DNA of 64,000 nt, taken from Prosopocoilus inquinatus (taxonomy: Eukaryota > Arthropoda > Insecta > Coleoptera > Lucanidae). A program made the position numbers and the translations under genes. Location: positions 1,984,001-2,048,000 of the forward strand of contig JAYKNF010000015.1 of assembly GCA_036172665.1 (NCBI GenBank), read 5' to 3'. Within the stretch, counting starts at the first letter, position 1; each line of letters opens with the position of its first letter. The notes under the pieces were generated by a model. The model made no database searches and was not told the origin of the DNA. It saw only the letters and a program-made list of their open reading frames with translations. Below, piece after piece: positions 23,401-34,310 of the stretch.

Positions 23401-23789
23401 TTATGTTTTAATTATGTTCCAAGCAGTTTTGGATTTATGGTTTGAAGATGACATTAATGAATTGTAGTAGAGTTGTTTAGCTTTGGAGATTACCTTTCTG
23501 TAGATGGTTTTATAACGTTTGTAATGTGCTTTACTTCAATTATTGTTAGTTAAACTTAAAACGTACAAATCTTTTAGTGTTTTTGAAGATATTCTTACTC
23601 CTTTTGTTATCCTTTTACATGATTTTCAATTTTCACTATTCTTATACCTAAGAGGGAAAGCTTCATAGAAATTATCTATTATAATCTCCATAACTTTTCA
23701 TATTGCATATTTACCGATTTGCAGCTTATTATCTCTTTCCAGTGTAAATCTTTTAATAAATTTTTGAAATTAGCAATGTTAAGTTCATT

Positions 23790-23934
23790 TTTTATTTGAC
23801 GAAAAGGAACTCTGGGTGTAACGCAATTTCATATTTGCTGATACGAGAATATGAATAGAAATTGCGCACTGTGATCTGATATGCCATTATGGATGACGAG
23901 TTTTCAATTAATTCAGTCGGATAAGACGCACATA
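23790..23934 (-). pseudogene. CR1-like endonuclease, C-terminal end
   Basis: The minus strand contains GISDHSAQFLFIF, the SDH motif that ends EEP (AP-type) endonucleases of non-LTR elements. The missing centre lies on the other side of the TIR element at 23935-24932. Confidence 0.8.
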
Positions 23935-24932
23935 CCGGGTGGAAAGTTTCAAACCCGAACATAGTAAAGTTCCATTGAGAACTACGTTTCTGTAGATTAC
24001 TGCTCGCCATTTAAAGATATAAAAATGGTAATGGTATTAAATGAAAGATAAAATTAAGACCAATGTTATCGTGTTAACATTATTCCTACTATGTTAATAC
24101 TTTTGAAATAGAAATTAAATTTTTAAATTTCAAACGAAAAATGTAGTCGGCTTAGTATGTCAGATTTGAAGTTTGCAATTCAATAACCGGAATTTTGTAC
24201 AATCTGCTTCTTATTCAAAATAAAATTCCATTCATCTGTGTAACATACTGACGATGAAAAACTGTTAGGATTTATTTCTTTGCGCCAGTATTGCTTCACA
24301 ATATACTTTCCTACTATTCTTGTTAATTTCAATACAAAGTTGATGGCAACTGGATTTATGGAATTGATGTTTTTTTTTAATATTCTTTACAGTTGTGTTA
24401 TTTATTCTTGAACAGTGTGAAACTTATTTAATCCTTAGTACAATTGAATTTAAAACTGATTTAGTATCGACATGTGTCGGTATTGATTGCCCATGGCATC
24501 ATTTCAAGTTTATTGATAGTATCAGAAACAACAGTATTTTTGTATGCAATGACATAGAATACAATTATCATTACAATAAATAAAGAATTGTTGTAACTTA
24601 AAAGACAAGAGTACCTACCTATTATTTGCTCTGTACAATAACTCTTAATGCTTTTTGACTGACGTATAAATTATTTTCCATTAATTGAAACAACTGAAAG
24701 TTTCAAACCTGACACAGGCGACTAAATTTTTCGTATAAAATTTGAAATTTTTGTTTTTATTTCGAAAGTATTAATATTTAGGAATAATTTTAACACCATA
24801 ATATTGTCCATAATTTTCTCGTTTCTTTAATACCATTGCCATTTTTGTATCTTCAAATGGCGAGCAGCAATTCACAGAAACATAGTTTTCAATACAAGTT
24901 TGCTACGTTCGGGTTTGAAACTTTCCACCCGA
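23935..24932. mobile_element. TIR element in CR1-like endonuclease (998 bp)
   Basis: Inverted ends of about 105 bp: CGGGTGGAAAGTTTCAAACC at the left and its inverse at the right, continuing through TGCTCGCCATTT and AATGGTA. ATA/TATA flanks both borders. Removing it rejoins the endonuclease (NCIDNI with the SDH end). No transposase frame. The terminal CCGGGTG resembles family F, which hit the same host element. Confidence 0.85.
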
Positions 24933-24935
24933 TAT

Positions 24936-25495
24936 ATTGTCAATGCAATTTTTCCCACGAGTAGCCGTCTTGATAATTGGTGTTAAGTTGTAGGAATTTA
25001 ATAAATCCTTAAGTTTATGTAAATTGTTGGATGGTAGTGAAAAATTAACGTTAAAATCGCCACAAAGCAATGTATAAGAATTTTTTACTTTGCTTGTAGT
25101 TTCTAAAGCTGAATTTAATTTATCTAAGAATATTTCGAAGTTCCCATTTCCACTTCGGCAAACAGCCAAAATAATAAATTTAGCATTTTATATTGAAAAT
25201 GTGGTAGTAACATATTCAAAATGAAGCTCAACCGATAATTCTTTAATTGAGTTAATGTTGTTTGTTACTAAATGATTTTTTGCCAGAATTACAACCCCAC
25301 CATGCGTATGTATTGTTCTACTGAAATGATTGATCATACGAAAACCGTCTAATTTTATAGCGTCTACGTAATTATTTAAAAGCCAATGTTCACTGAGGCA
25401 TCACAACTGAAGCACAACTGAGGCATCACAACTGAATTCGTCTAGAAATACTTCCAACTCTTCTATTTTATTGCCTAAGCATTGAATATTCTGAT
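24936..25495 (-). pseudogene. CR1-like AP-type endonuclease, main part
   Basis: From 25495 down: LHQNIQCLGNKIEELE (N-terminal Asn/Glu region), SEHWLL (catalytic E), GGVVILAKN, ILAVCRS, then LLCGDFNVNF near 25060 (GDFN motif). Two internal stops. A short tandem duplication (GAGGCATCACAACTGA, twice, near 25400) breaks the region before SEHWLL. The enzyme would nick target DNA to prime reverse transcription. Confidence 0.85.
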
Positions 25496-25619
25496 GGAGA
25501 ACGTTGATTAAATTAAATTTCTCTGGGGTCTTCCTATGGTTAAAAAATTTTCTTGATTTACCTGATTTTGGCTTTCTTCGCTTGCCACTTTATGGGTTCC
25601 TAGAACTTGAGAGATACTG

Positions 25620-26090
25620 GGAGAAGATATAAAGTCTAGCAGCAGGCGACTAATATTTCTTTTGGCTTTTAATTTTAGATGTATTCCATCAAGAGTGTAA
25701 TCCTCAATGGAGGTAACTGTATTAACAAAAAACTTGAACATGTTCATATTTGCGGGCTTGATTATAGATTTTATAATTTATGTGTTCAATAATATTGTTT
25801 AGTTGTTTGTGGTAACACGTGAAGGGTAGTGTTGATAGTGTAAGGTTGGTGTGAGTTGTATTTTGCGTTGCTGAGTCAAACTCACGTAACAGACTTCTTA
25901 TAGAGTTGCTCTCATAACATTCGTAAATATCATTTGTCCCTGCAATCTGGTATACGCAATCTGATTTGCTGAAGTTTTTTGGCAATTGATTGAGATTACC
26001 CGTAACATTTTTTATTTTTGCGCTAGGTTTTACTATCCCCATCAGAGATGAGTTAGGTAAAAATTTGCTGAGAGAAGAGCTCATATTGTC
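25620..26090 (-). pseudogene. SGNH/GDSL hydrolase-like domain of CR1-type element
   Basis: The frame 26084-25722 contains DCVYQIAGTNDIYE, in which GTND is block III of SGNH hydrolases, and NLTLSTLPFTCYHKQLNNII, the usual strand-helix after it. The next frame (25747-25508) contains YTLDGIHLKLKAKRNIS, in which D-x-x-H is block V with the catalytic His. Block I (GDS) is not seen near the start, so either it is lost or lies in the broken junction at 26085-26100. Confidence 0.75.
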
Positions 26091-26431
26091 ACGCTATGGG
26101 TGGTAGCTGCACCCTGTCGCGGTAAGGGGTAGCGTTCCGGGTGGCTCCCCTTCTTCGAGATGGCAGATGTTGCCAATTCGGAGTCGTCTCTAGGCCGACT
26201 GCGAGGACGGCTGCTTACAGTAGGCACTAAGCCTACCGGAGTCGGGTTCGATTGCCGTACAAATTTTAATTCGCACATTTTATACGCAATTTTTGTTGAT
26301 TCGCAAATTGCGTTATTCGTAACATGCCCAGCGTTTAATTGTATTGCTGAAATCATTTGCCCTAGTTGTCGCGATTCTGCCGATGTTTGTTTTGAAACAA
26401 GAACCGTGTTATATCGGGTTACCTCACGCAT
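26081..26431 (-). pseudogene. Possible N-terminal part of CR1-like ORF1
   Basis: An open frame of 116 codons precedes the SGNH domain on the same strand. It is rich in Ser, Arg and Gln with no domain I can name. It could be the element's ORF1 start or unrelated sequence with a GC-richer patch (26100-26260). Confidence 0.35.
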
Positions 26432-26479
26432 TGTTATGACACTGTTGCCACGAATTTCACAAGCCCGTGCTTTAATAAT

Positions 26480-28957
26480 TACTTTATATTATTTTTTATG
26501 AAAAAAAGTACAATATGGCGAAATTGTGAATAGACGTGTGTGCTGAGCTCCTTCAATAACGCTTATTTTTCGTAAATACAAGAGCATTTGTTGAACTTTT
26601 TGTGTGTGCGTGCTTTTCCTCATAATGAGTAACACAGTTGTCAACAGCCCCTGCTTTAATAATTTCTTTATATTATGTTTGCCGTGACTGTTGCTTAACT
26701 AATGCCAAGCGATCAACGGAATTTATAATTAGAGTAGGATGTGGTATTTATCGTAAGTTTGCAGCACACGCTAGCAGTTTGAAATTAAAAGATTTTTAGT
26801 GTCAGAATTGTGATATTTAGTTTCGAAGATGTTTATATTCGACATAAAATTTTTCTCACTGAAAGATATTTCAAAAATACACAGAAACAACACTTATTTT
26901 ATTTCTGTGTTTCAGCAAAATAATGTTTACTATGTCGTTAAAGATCGAATGAACAAACCACGAATATAACGTCAAATATAACAACCAGACCCTTGTAAGT
27001 TATATGGCCGACCTTCAACCAAAATTTTAGTTCGTATTCCAATCAATAGAGGGCCAAAATTAGTAAATACAGAATTCTACTGACTGAAACCCCGGAAAAT
27101 ATGTAATTCCACCACCAACTACAAATTTTATTTTTGTACTACTTGGCATCTATCATAGATTAGAAGCACGATTCTGTTAAAAGTGTACTCAAAACCAGTG
27201 AAACGTTGTCTTAGAAGTTTTACTTAGCTGAAAACCTCAAATTGAAGTTATTGAGACATCCTTAGAAAATGTGATTGTAGAAAAACATGATGCAGCATCG
27301 AGAAATTGTACTTAACGATAAACGGTAGCAGTGAATCGAAATTAAATCTTTCTGTGCGCCCCTGAAGAAGACCAGTTCCGGTTTTGGTTAGAAGTCGAGA
27401 ATTTCACAATTGTCAAATGTTAATCCATCGCAAAAAAATTTGTTGATATTGCGTCTTGGTAGCTGTACGCGGAAGAATGATTTCTGACTGACGCAATACT
27501 GAATGTCAGAAGAGAGAATATCATCAACTTTTTAGTCACAATACATCCAGATGACCACAATTTTGATGCTGTGACACCTCGGAGCACAAGATTTGAGGCA
27601 GTTCAGCTCTACTTGTTCAATGGAATGATTGGTATGTAACTTCTTATGTTCAGGAACATGGAGCTTACAGCCCCTGAATAACTTGCAACTGATTTTTTAT
27701 GTAAAAGAAAAGCACTTAATATATAAATTTGTGCAGCTATTTATATTTTTGTAGTTTTTTACGCGGAAAAGTATTTCATAAATAGCAAGGTATGTCAAAA
27801 GTGTCATTTTAGCTTGCTAAGTTAGTCATGGATACCTCAGATTGAAAGCAAATATTAAATCATATGTGTAGTAGGCCACTCGCTCAACAAGGTTAGTTTT
27901 TATTCCAATCACAAGAGAGTGCAGGAACTTGTCTGAAGTTCGATTGTAGTTTGTCTATCAAAAGCCCGGTACAGTGAAGGTCGGCTGTAGGGAATCCGTT
28001 TGTAGAAAACTCTCGGTTATAACCCTACTAAATACATACTTCGTTTTTATTTACCGGTTATAACGAACTTTGGATATAGCAAACCTATTTTGGTGTTTTA
28101 TTGGGTTCAACCACAAATGTAGCAAAACTGTTAGAATCATTTAGACAACGTCTTTTAATAACATTTACCTTATCATTCATTTTTTCTCAATATTTGCTTA
28201 AATAGGAACACACGGTATAGTACAAACTAATATTTTGTATGGCATGAAACGTATAAACACTTAAGCAATCCTAAGCACAAATTTGTCAATAATAACAAGT
28301 GGAAATGTGCAAACAAGTGAGTAACAGTTGGCTTCTCGAAAATTATGATTGAAAAACCTACTTTGAAATATTGTTATTTAAAAATGTGATGAAAAAATTA
28401 TTATATTTTTCTCGTACTCAGGAACATCAAATCTACTACATACACCTACTTTTATGTCATCCGCAAAATTTTCGCAGGCTAGTGTAATTTATTCAGACGC
28501 TTTCCTGTGGAAATATAACTGTGGAATAATATCTATGTTGCGTATGTTGAATCTATCTACACCACTGCATCAAAAAACAAAACGACACAACATTTTTAAC
28601 GGTCTTACAGAGACTTTTTCCGTCTGTCAGAAGAAACTTACAACTCTGATGAATGCTTGTTTTTGACAGTTTTGAGCTGGTTAAAAAGTGCTATCTGAAC
28701 AGACATTATGTGTAAAAAATATAACTTAGATTTATGCATTCCATGTTTTTATATCTTCAGTAAATGTTATTTTTTTAAAAACACTTACTTAGTCGTGTTT
28801 AGTAAATTCAAGTTCTGCACACATTTCATGATGTATCATGTATAGATAGTTTTTATAATTTTGGAAATTTTTCTAATCGTATATCTTGAAGTCTAACGTG
28901 AAAATTAGGAAAATCTGTACACCAAACTGCTGTAATACATCTCTATTAAAACTAATT
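26480..28957. other. Long stretch without a recognised gene
   Basis: No protein domain seen on either strand. A segment near 26465-26495 (GTGCTTTAATAATTACTTTA) is partly repeated at 26660-26690, a local duplication. Otherwise featureless and AT-rich. Confidence 0.45.
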
Positions 28958-29129
28958 ATACACTGATCAACAAAATTAGGTGATTACTTTTTTGAACGCT
29001 TATATCTTTTAAAGAAAATGATTGATATCAGATTTTCCAATCTTATTTCGTATTTTAGATTGTTACTGATGAAGTTCAAAAACAATTACGGTATTTCATC
29101 TTTTCATTTTCTTTATAGATGCTTAAATG

Positions 29130-30130
29130 CAAAAAATGAAAATAAAATGGTTTTTGTCAGCAAAACAACAGCAGTTGTTTATGCCAATAAACGACAGATT
29201 TCGCTACTTGTGGGTGCGAGTGAGTCTAAAATGCATTCATTAAATGACGATGAAGTCGCGAAAGTTATTGCCGATCTACGCGATATGTGAGAAACCAGCT
29301 TCAAATTAGTTCATCTGTAGAGTATGGTATAGGTACTAAGAAACAAGCAGATATTCCACGATAAATGGACAGAGTCGTAGAAGAAAAACCACCCATCAGA
29401 ATGTAGGTACATTCTCAATTCTTGTTTACACCGTCGAAATTCCACTGCTTGTGACCTACAAAATTTAATCCAAAATGTCACCGGTGTGATCTTTTCTGAT
29501 CGTAACATTAAAGGGAGACTCAAAGAGGCTGTTTTGAGTTCTCGTAGACCTGTTCGACATTCTCGCTTGAGCAAGAATCATAAAAGAATCCGTAAAAATT
29601 TTCTCCGTGAACAAGTTCAATGGCAATCCCGACAGTGTGACAATTACAGTGTAACGCACTGTAATCGTTGTGTAAGGGTACGAACATGCCGAAGATGCCT
29701 CGCTATTCACCCTCGATATTTACGTCGCGCTCGATACCGCGATAGCACCTCGATGTAAAACAAACGTATAGTTTTAAATAGAATCGTGCATATCGAAGAG
29801 GAATAGCAGCGCTTATCTTTGACATGTACGATTTTATTTAAATCCATGCGTTTGTTTTATATTAAACTATCGAGCGCGACCTAAACATCGAGGGTGAACA
29901 GCGAGTCATCTTCTGCATGTTCGTACCCTAAGAGTGTACAGACGTCCTGTAGAACGATACCGTGCCCAATGTATACAGGAGGTGGTCCGATTTGGAGGTG
30001 AATCTGGAATCGATTTTGTTTTGGGGCGGCACCAATAGAGTCGGACGCAGTGACTACACTGTTGTTCCCCAACATCTCAATTTGCAATTTATTTTGGGAC
30101 AATTCTTCAGGAGCATATTGTACCGTCTGC
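29130..30130 (+). pseudogene. Tc1-like transposase relic
   Basis: Blocks in Tc1 order: LNDDEVAKVIADLRDM (first helix region), YILNSCLHRRNSTACDLQNL, NVTGVIFSDRNIKGRLKEA and SRRPVRHSRLSKNHKRIRKN (second DNA-binding domain, 29470-29600), then a mutated QWDN..FTDE region near 29630-29665 where the first catalytic Asp has changed. After the MITE come VYRRP, VRFGGESG and ESILFWGGTNRVGRSDYTVV (the V/L-FWGG block). Stops near 29290 and a shift near 30015. The rest of the catalytic core is missing. Confidence 0.8.
29675..29930. mobile_element. MITE nested in Tc1-like transposase (about 256 bp)
   Basis: Arms of about 115 bp are inverted copies: AGGGTACGAACATGC at both ends, then TCACCCTCGAT, GTCGCGCTCGATA, AAAACAAACG and ATTTAAAT in order on both sides. 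The arms differ at scattered sites. Non-coding. Confidence 0.85.
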
Positions 30131-31487
30131 GAATAATTTTGACGATGGATTCTGTCACCTTTCTTTCGTTTGGAAACCCGAAACGAGAGTTCGGCTTGTT
30201 TGACCCACTCGGGAGAGTAGAGGGGGCCTGCGCCAATTCCGCAACTTACCTCGGCCCAGAAGTCAGGTCGGCCGTCCTGAAATCGGAGTTGCCCACTCAC
30301 TGGAGACGTCGTGGGATACCTCTAAATGTGTTGCGGAAAAAGGCGCCATCCAGCGGTGGTTACGTAACCCAAAAGTGTCAAGAACACACGGCCGGGAAGG
30401 TGAGTTCTTAGGCATTCTCGACACGGGCAACTCCTTTGGCCCCGCATCCTCGATGATGTACCCCTGAAGATGGGGATGGGACCTCCCTTCTCAAAGGTAG
30501 AGCAACCCAAGGTTGGTGAATAAAAGCCCAATAAATGAGTCAAGCTCCTTACGACCAGAAAGTAATTTGTTCGAGCCGACAATGCTCGAAACATAGCTCA
30601 CAAAATCACGCAAACACCCTATACGGGTGTTCGGCCGACACAAAAGGGTAACCTTCGCTTCTGCAAGAGTACTTTGGCGTCTGCCCACAACACCGTATCA
30701 TATAACCGAAGGTAACTGAAGTTCTAACAGTAACACCGCAAAAGCGCATGTAACGCAGGACAGAATACAATCAACGCGTCACGCGTGAAGCACGACAACG
30801 CGAAAATCAGTAAACAAAAACCGATTAATAAAAGTGACATTAACAAAAAAAAAATACGTTTTGAAAGGGCCTTAAAATTTTATATCAAGTGAAAGGTGTT
30901 ACAAAATAAATAAAATGTATACGGGACTTCAACGGGTAACAAAACTACTCGGAAAACTCCATACACAAACGGGAAAAAGACCAAGCAGTGCGGTTGCCGT
31001 TGACAAAACGTGAATTCACATCAGAGCCGCTCAAAAGTTGACGCCACTCCCCGCGTATCGCCGATATCGAGGCTTAGCCGATGAAAGGAAAGAGAAAAAT
31101 CAGAAAGGGTTGGCGTTTATCCAAATGGATTCCACCTGCGTCGGTTCTCGGATGGTCAAGTTTTTCCCTCTCTAGGCGTTGATAGTGTAGTCGTCAGGAG
31201 CCAAAGAATAAAACAAACGGCGAGTCAACCGAAGACTGAGCTACGGCATAATATTACTTCCTTTGAGTCAAAAGGTTTCCACACGAACGGCGGGGAAATA
31301 ATATGACGGCCCCACCCAAGTTGCTTAAATAAAAGGAAAAATCAACAGCAAATTAATAAAACGCCACCAACGCCAGAAACGTGGTAAACAAAATGGCGAT
31401 CGTACAGAGACAAAGAAAAGAAAAAAACTCACCTCATGCAAAGTTCATGAGCAACGAGGCACGTCGTTAAACAAATCCGCAATCAAA
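30131..31487. other. GC-richer stretch of unknown nature
   Basis: Base composition is clearly richer in G+C than the neighbours. Overlapping frames on both strands near 29881-30690 (up to 149 codons) have no recognised domain. It ends just before a jockey-like element and could be the 5' untranslated region of that element or a separate repeat. Confidence 0.35.
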
Positions 31488-31611
31488 GTGGCCCTCACAG
31501 TGGCGGGGTCAACTTCCTTGCAGTGCAAAAACCTGAAGAAAACGAAGGGCCAAATAACCTTTCAGTACAACATCAACAAGACCAATACTGCAACCGACGT
31601 GCGTGAACTGA

Positions 31612-32010
31612 GTGAAAACAACGTGCGCATCATCAAGTACGCTCAAATCCTACTCACACGGGAAGTGTCTCGTGAGAAATGCTGTCAACATAAACAAAGA
31701 AAGCTGGAGAATAGTAAACGAAAACTATAACACAAAATTCACGAACACGCTCAGAGAAATGAGTGATCAAGCAAGGAACAAATTAACAGATCCTAAAGAA
31801 ATAGCTGACATAATGAACATCTTCTTTATCAATGCTACAAATGGCACAAATGTCCCTGTTATAGCAAACTACAACATCGACATGAACGACAAATCTCTCT
31901 ACCTAGAGCCAATAGATGAATTTGAAATAAAAAAGTCGGATAAAACGTGTCGGAAAAACTGCTCAGGTTTGGACGGATATCCAGGAAATTTTTTTATAGA
32001 ACTTAAATAT
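31612..32010 (+). pseudogene. Jockey-like RT, N-terminal part
   Basis: The segment from SWRIVNENYN to FIELKYM matches the connector and RT motif 1 (SGLDG..P..F). The open frame continues about 80 bp into inserted sequence with a different character (HLRRAHLCHRYICAL). Confidence 0.75.
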
Positions 32011-33330
32011 ATGAATCCGGGACACTTGCGCCGCGCACATTTGTGCCATCGATACATTTGCGCCCTTCCAAGAAAAGGTGCTCAATAACCGCACAGGTAA
32101 AGACTGGTAAAGATTTAAAGTTGAACATTTGCGCCTCCGTTTTGGGAAATTATTTTATTTCTCACATAGACGAAAATTTACCTGTAAACTTCTGTAGGCG
32201 CGGCCTGGAACCGAGTTATATTAAATGAGGGATTAAATTTTTAATACAAAAATTAAAAGAAAAATTTCTATTAATGATTATTACGCTGCCACCACCGATG
32301 CATTCATTAATGGCTCACGGGGCATCGGGCCCAAAAATAAAGAATATTTGATACAAAACAAAGATTTGAAATTTCTACCCTCACGTAATAAATGGGGCTC
32401 TCTCTCCCTTGGCATTAAAGTCGGAAGCGTTAGTTCTTAACTCTAGAACTGTACGAGTTTTATATGCAATTTTAATAAAAAATAAAAAAAAATAATGATT
32501 GACTGATTACGACGCCAAAATGAAATAAAAATCCCTTGAAGATGTGAAAAAGTAATATATTCGATACCTTAAATTTACAACAATTAAAAACAAGACAAAT
32601 AATAGTTCAAATATAAAGGAAAAATGTCGGAACAATTTTGAGGATTTTCCTCCAAACCAAATGGTACAAATTAACATTGAACACATATCATTTTCCTACC
32701 TGTTAAGCAGGGAGACGCTGCAATAGAGGACCTCTTTCTTTTATTTTCCGGAACGTTGATTGACAGGGGCTCGGTCTCCTTTGGGGGTTTCTACCACCTC
32801 ACTTTTCACCCACCAAAACTCTTAACTTTCCGAAGTTACATTTACATTAACGATTTTGACAAAAACCACGTCTGACTTAATTTAGGGCCGAAGGACGACT
32901 GCCTTAAGCAGTAATTACCTTCCTTCTCTTTTTCGCCGGGAGGTTTGTTTTAAGAACTCCTCCGCGTTTCACACGCTTAATCACGCGGATTTTCTCATGC
33001 CAGGCAACTAAATAAACCGTTATCTAGACAGGACGTTATGACTGCATGCTCACTTGGAATTTGATAAAATTTTGAATCTGCTACTCAAATTTCTTTATGC
33101 AAAAAGATTTTTTTAAAAAAAGGAATATTATACTCGAAGGAAAATAATTCATGCTAGAAATTTCGCCTGTTTACACTTCTTATTTCTTGAGGAATTTTAT
33201 CGAGAAACTAATTTTTATATTTATTAACTATTTTAATCTGTATAATTTTAAACACAAAATTACTTTTCGGGTTTAACTATAATTGCTACCCTTTTAAATG
33301 TCAAAAATCTTTTTTTTTTCACTTTCAAGA
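32011..33330. other. Insertion of unknown type in jockey-like RT
   Basis: The insert begins with repeats of ACATTTGYGCC-like words (near 32035, 32060 and 32125) and ends before AAGAAAGGCACCTCCACC. It has no clear terminal inverted repeats and no recognised frame. Confidence 0.5.
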
Positions 33331-34310
33331 AGAAAGGCACCTCCACCGACGTAATTAACTGCCGTCCCTTCGTCCTGCAAAGTAACTTTGCTAAAATCTT
33401 TGATTAATGCTTCAATGTGAGACTGTCTTCCTTCGTAGAAAAATCAGGCGTAATGGCAGACGCTCAGAATGGTTTCCGCAATGGCAAGTCCACGCAGACT
33501 GCTCTAGATCAAGCAATCAATTACATCCACTCTACCTTAAATGAAAAAAAAAAACAAACAATGGGTATGTTTTTCAACATGATTCATGCTTTACAATGGG
33601 TATGTTTTTCAACATGATTCATGCTTTCGACTGCGTCAGTCATAAACTATTAATAAACAAACTGTATAATTTAGTTATTAGAGTCAGGCGAATAGTTAGA
33701 TCAAATCATTTCTAAAAAACAGGCATCAAAGAGTAGCGGTAGCAATCGATGGCGCGATCTCAGACAAGTGTTTGGTAAGCAAAGGCACCCCACAAGGTTC
33801 GTGTCTATCGCCTACCCTTTTCAATTGTTATATAAACGATTTACCTGCTTATTTGAAGTCATACGGACTCCCAGTCATTTACGCTGATGATACTAGCGTT
33901 TTAGTATCAAAATCGAATAAACCTAGCTCAAAAATCACTTGACTGCGCTACCGTTGTAATGAAGTAGTGCAATGATAATGCAATAAATTTAAATAAAGAA
34001 AAACTGTAGTAAGTGAATTTTTCACGAAAAATAAAACAATAAATGACAGCTTACTCATCAGAATGAACCATAAATCTATGGGAAACGCCGGAAATTACTG
34101 AATTCCTTGGTCTCTACATCGACCAAAAGCTCACCTGGTCGGTACACATTGAAAAAATCTTACCTAAACTAAGCTCTCACTGTTACCTTACAGGAAATAT
34201 CCGTCATACTGTGTCGCTAAATATTCTAAAGCGTGTCTATTTCGGTATGATACAATCAATAATGTCCTACGGCTTAGTATACTGGGGTCTTAAGCTCAAC
34301 TAGAAACTTA
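33331..34310 (+). pseudogene. Jockey-like RT, C-terminal part
   Basis: It carries the GFRNGKST, PQGSCLSPTLF and IYADDTSVLV motifs. A direct duplication of about 39 bp near 33557-33635 repeats the MGMFFNMIHA block, where FFDMSKAFD would be expected. Later stops and shifts (after 33930) disable it. Confidence 0.85.

Larger units (their letters stand above)
20861..26431 (-). mobile_element. CR1-like non-LTR retrotransposon with SGNH esterase domain, nested and broken
   Basis: Reading the minus strand from about 26430 downwards: a poorly defined ORF1 start, an SGNH hydrolase-like domain (26084-25620), an endonuclease of the EEP type (25495-24936 and 23930-23790), and an RT (about 23400-22590 and 21486-20861). 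An esterase in the first protein is characteristic of the CR1/L2 group, where it is thought to act in membrane or lipid contact. Two TIR elements split the copy (21490-22579 and 23935-24932). Many stops show it is inactive. Confidence 0.8.
28959..30130 (+). mobile_element. Tc1-like DNA transposon, broken, with nested MITE
   Basis: The left end has a Tc1-type terminus (ACACTGATCAACAAAATTAG at 28960). Transposase blocks follow on the plus strand to about 30130. The right end was not found. A MITE at 29675-29930 splits the catalytic domain. Confidence 0.75.
31600..34310 (+). mobile_element. Jockey-like non-LTR retrotransposon relic with insertion
   Basis: Plus-strand blocks: ITNEADIMN-like linker (TDPKEIADIMNIFFINAT), KNCSGLDGYPGNFFIELKYM near 31960-32010, then an interruption of about 1.3 kb, then STDVINCRPFVLQSNFAKIF at 33350, ADAQNGFRNGKSTQTALDQA at 33450, KGTPQGSCLSPTLFNCYIND and LPVIYADDTSVLVSK at 33780-33910, and a decayed thumb to about 34300. 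The YADD centre is intact but frames are broken. Confidence 0.85.

Noticed and set aside
26100..26260. tRNA- or SINE-like sequence with GGGTTCGATTGCC (B-box-like)
   Set aside because: No cloverleaf, A box or SINE body could be laid out around it.
30455..30500. CCTGAAGATGGGG word resembling the PLE hammerhead core
   Set aside because: No GAAA box or pairing stem I follows at the required place.
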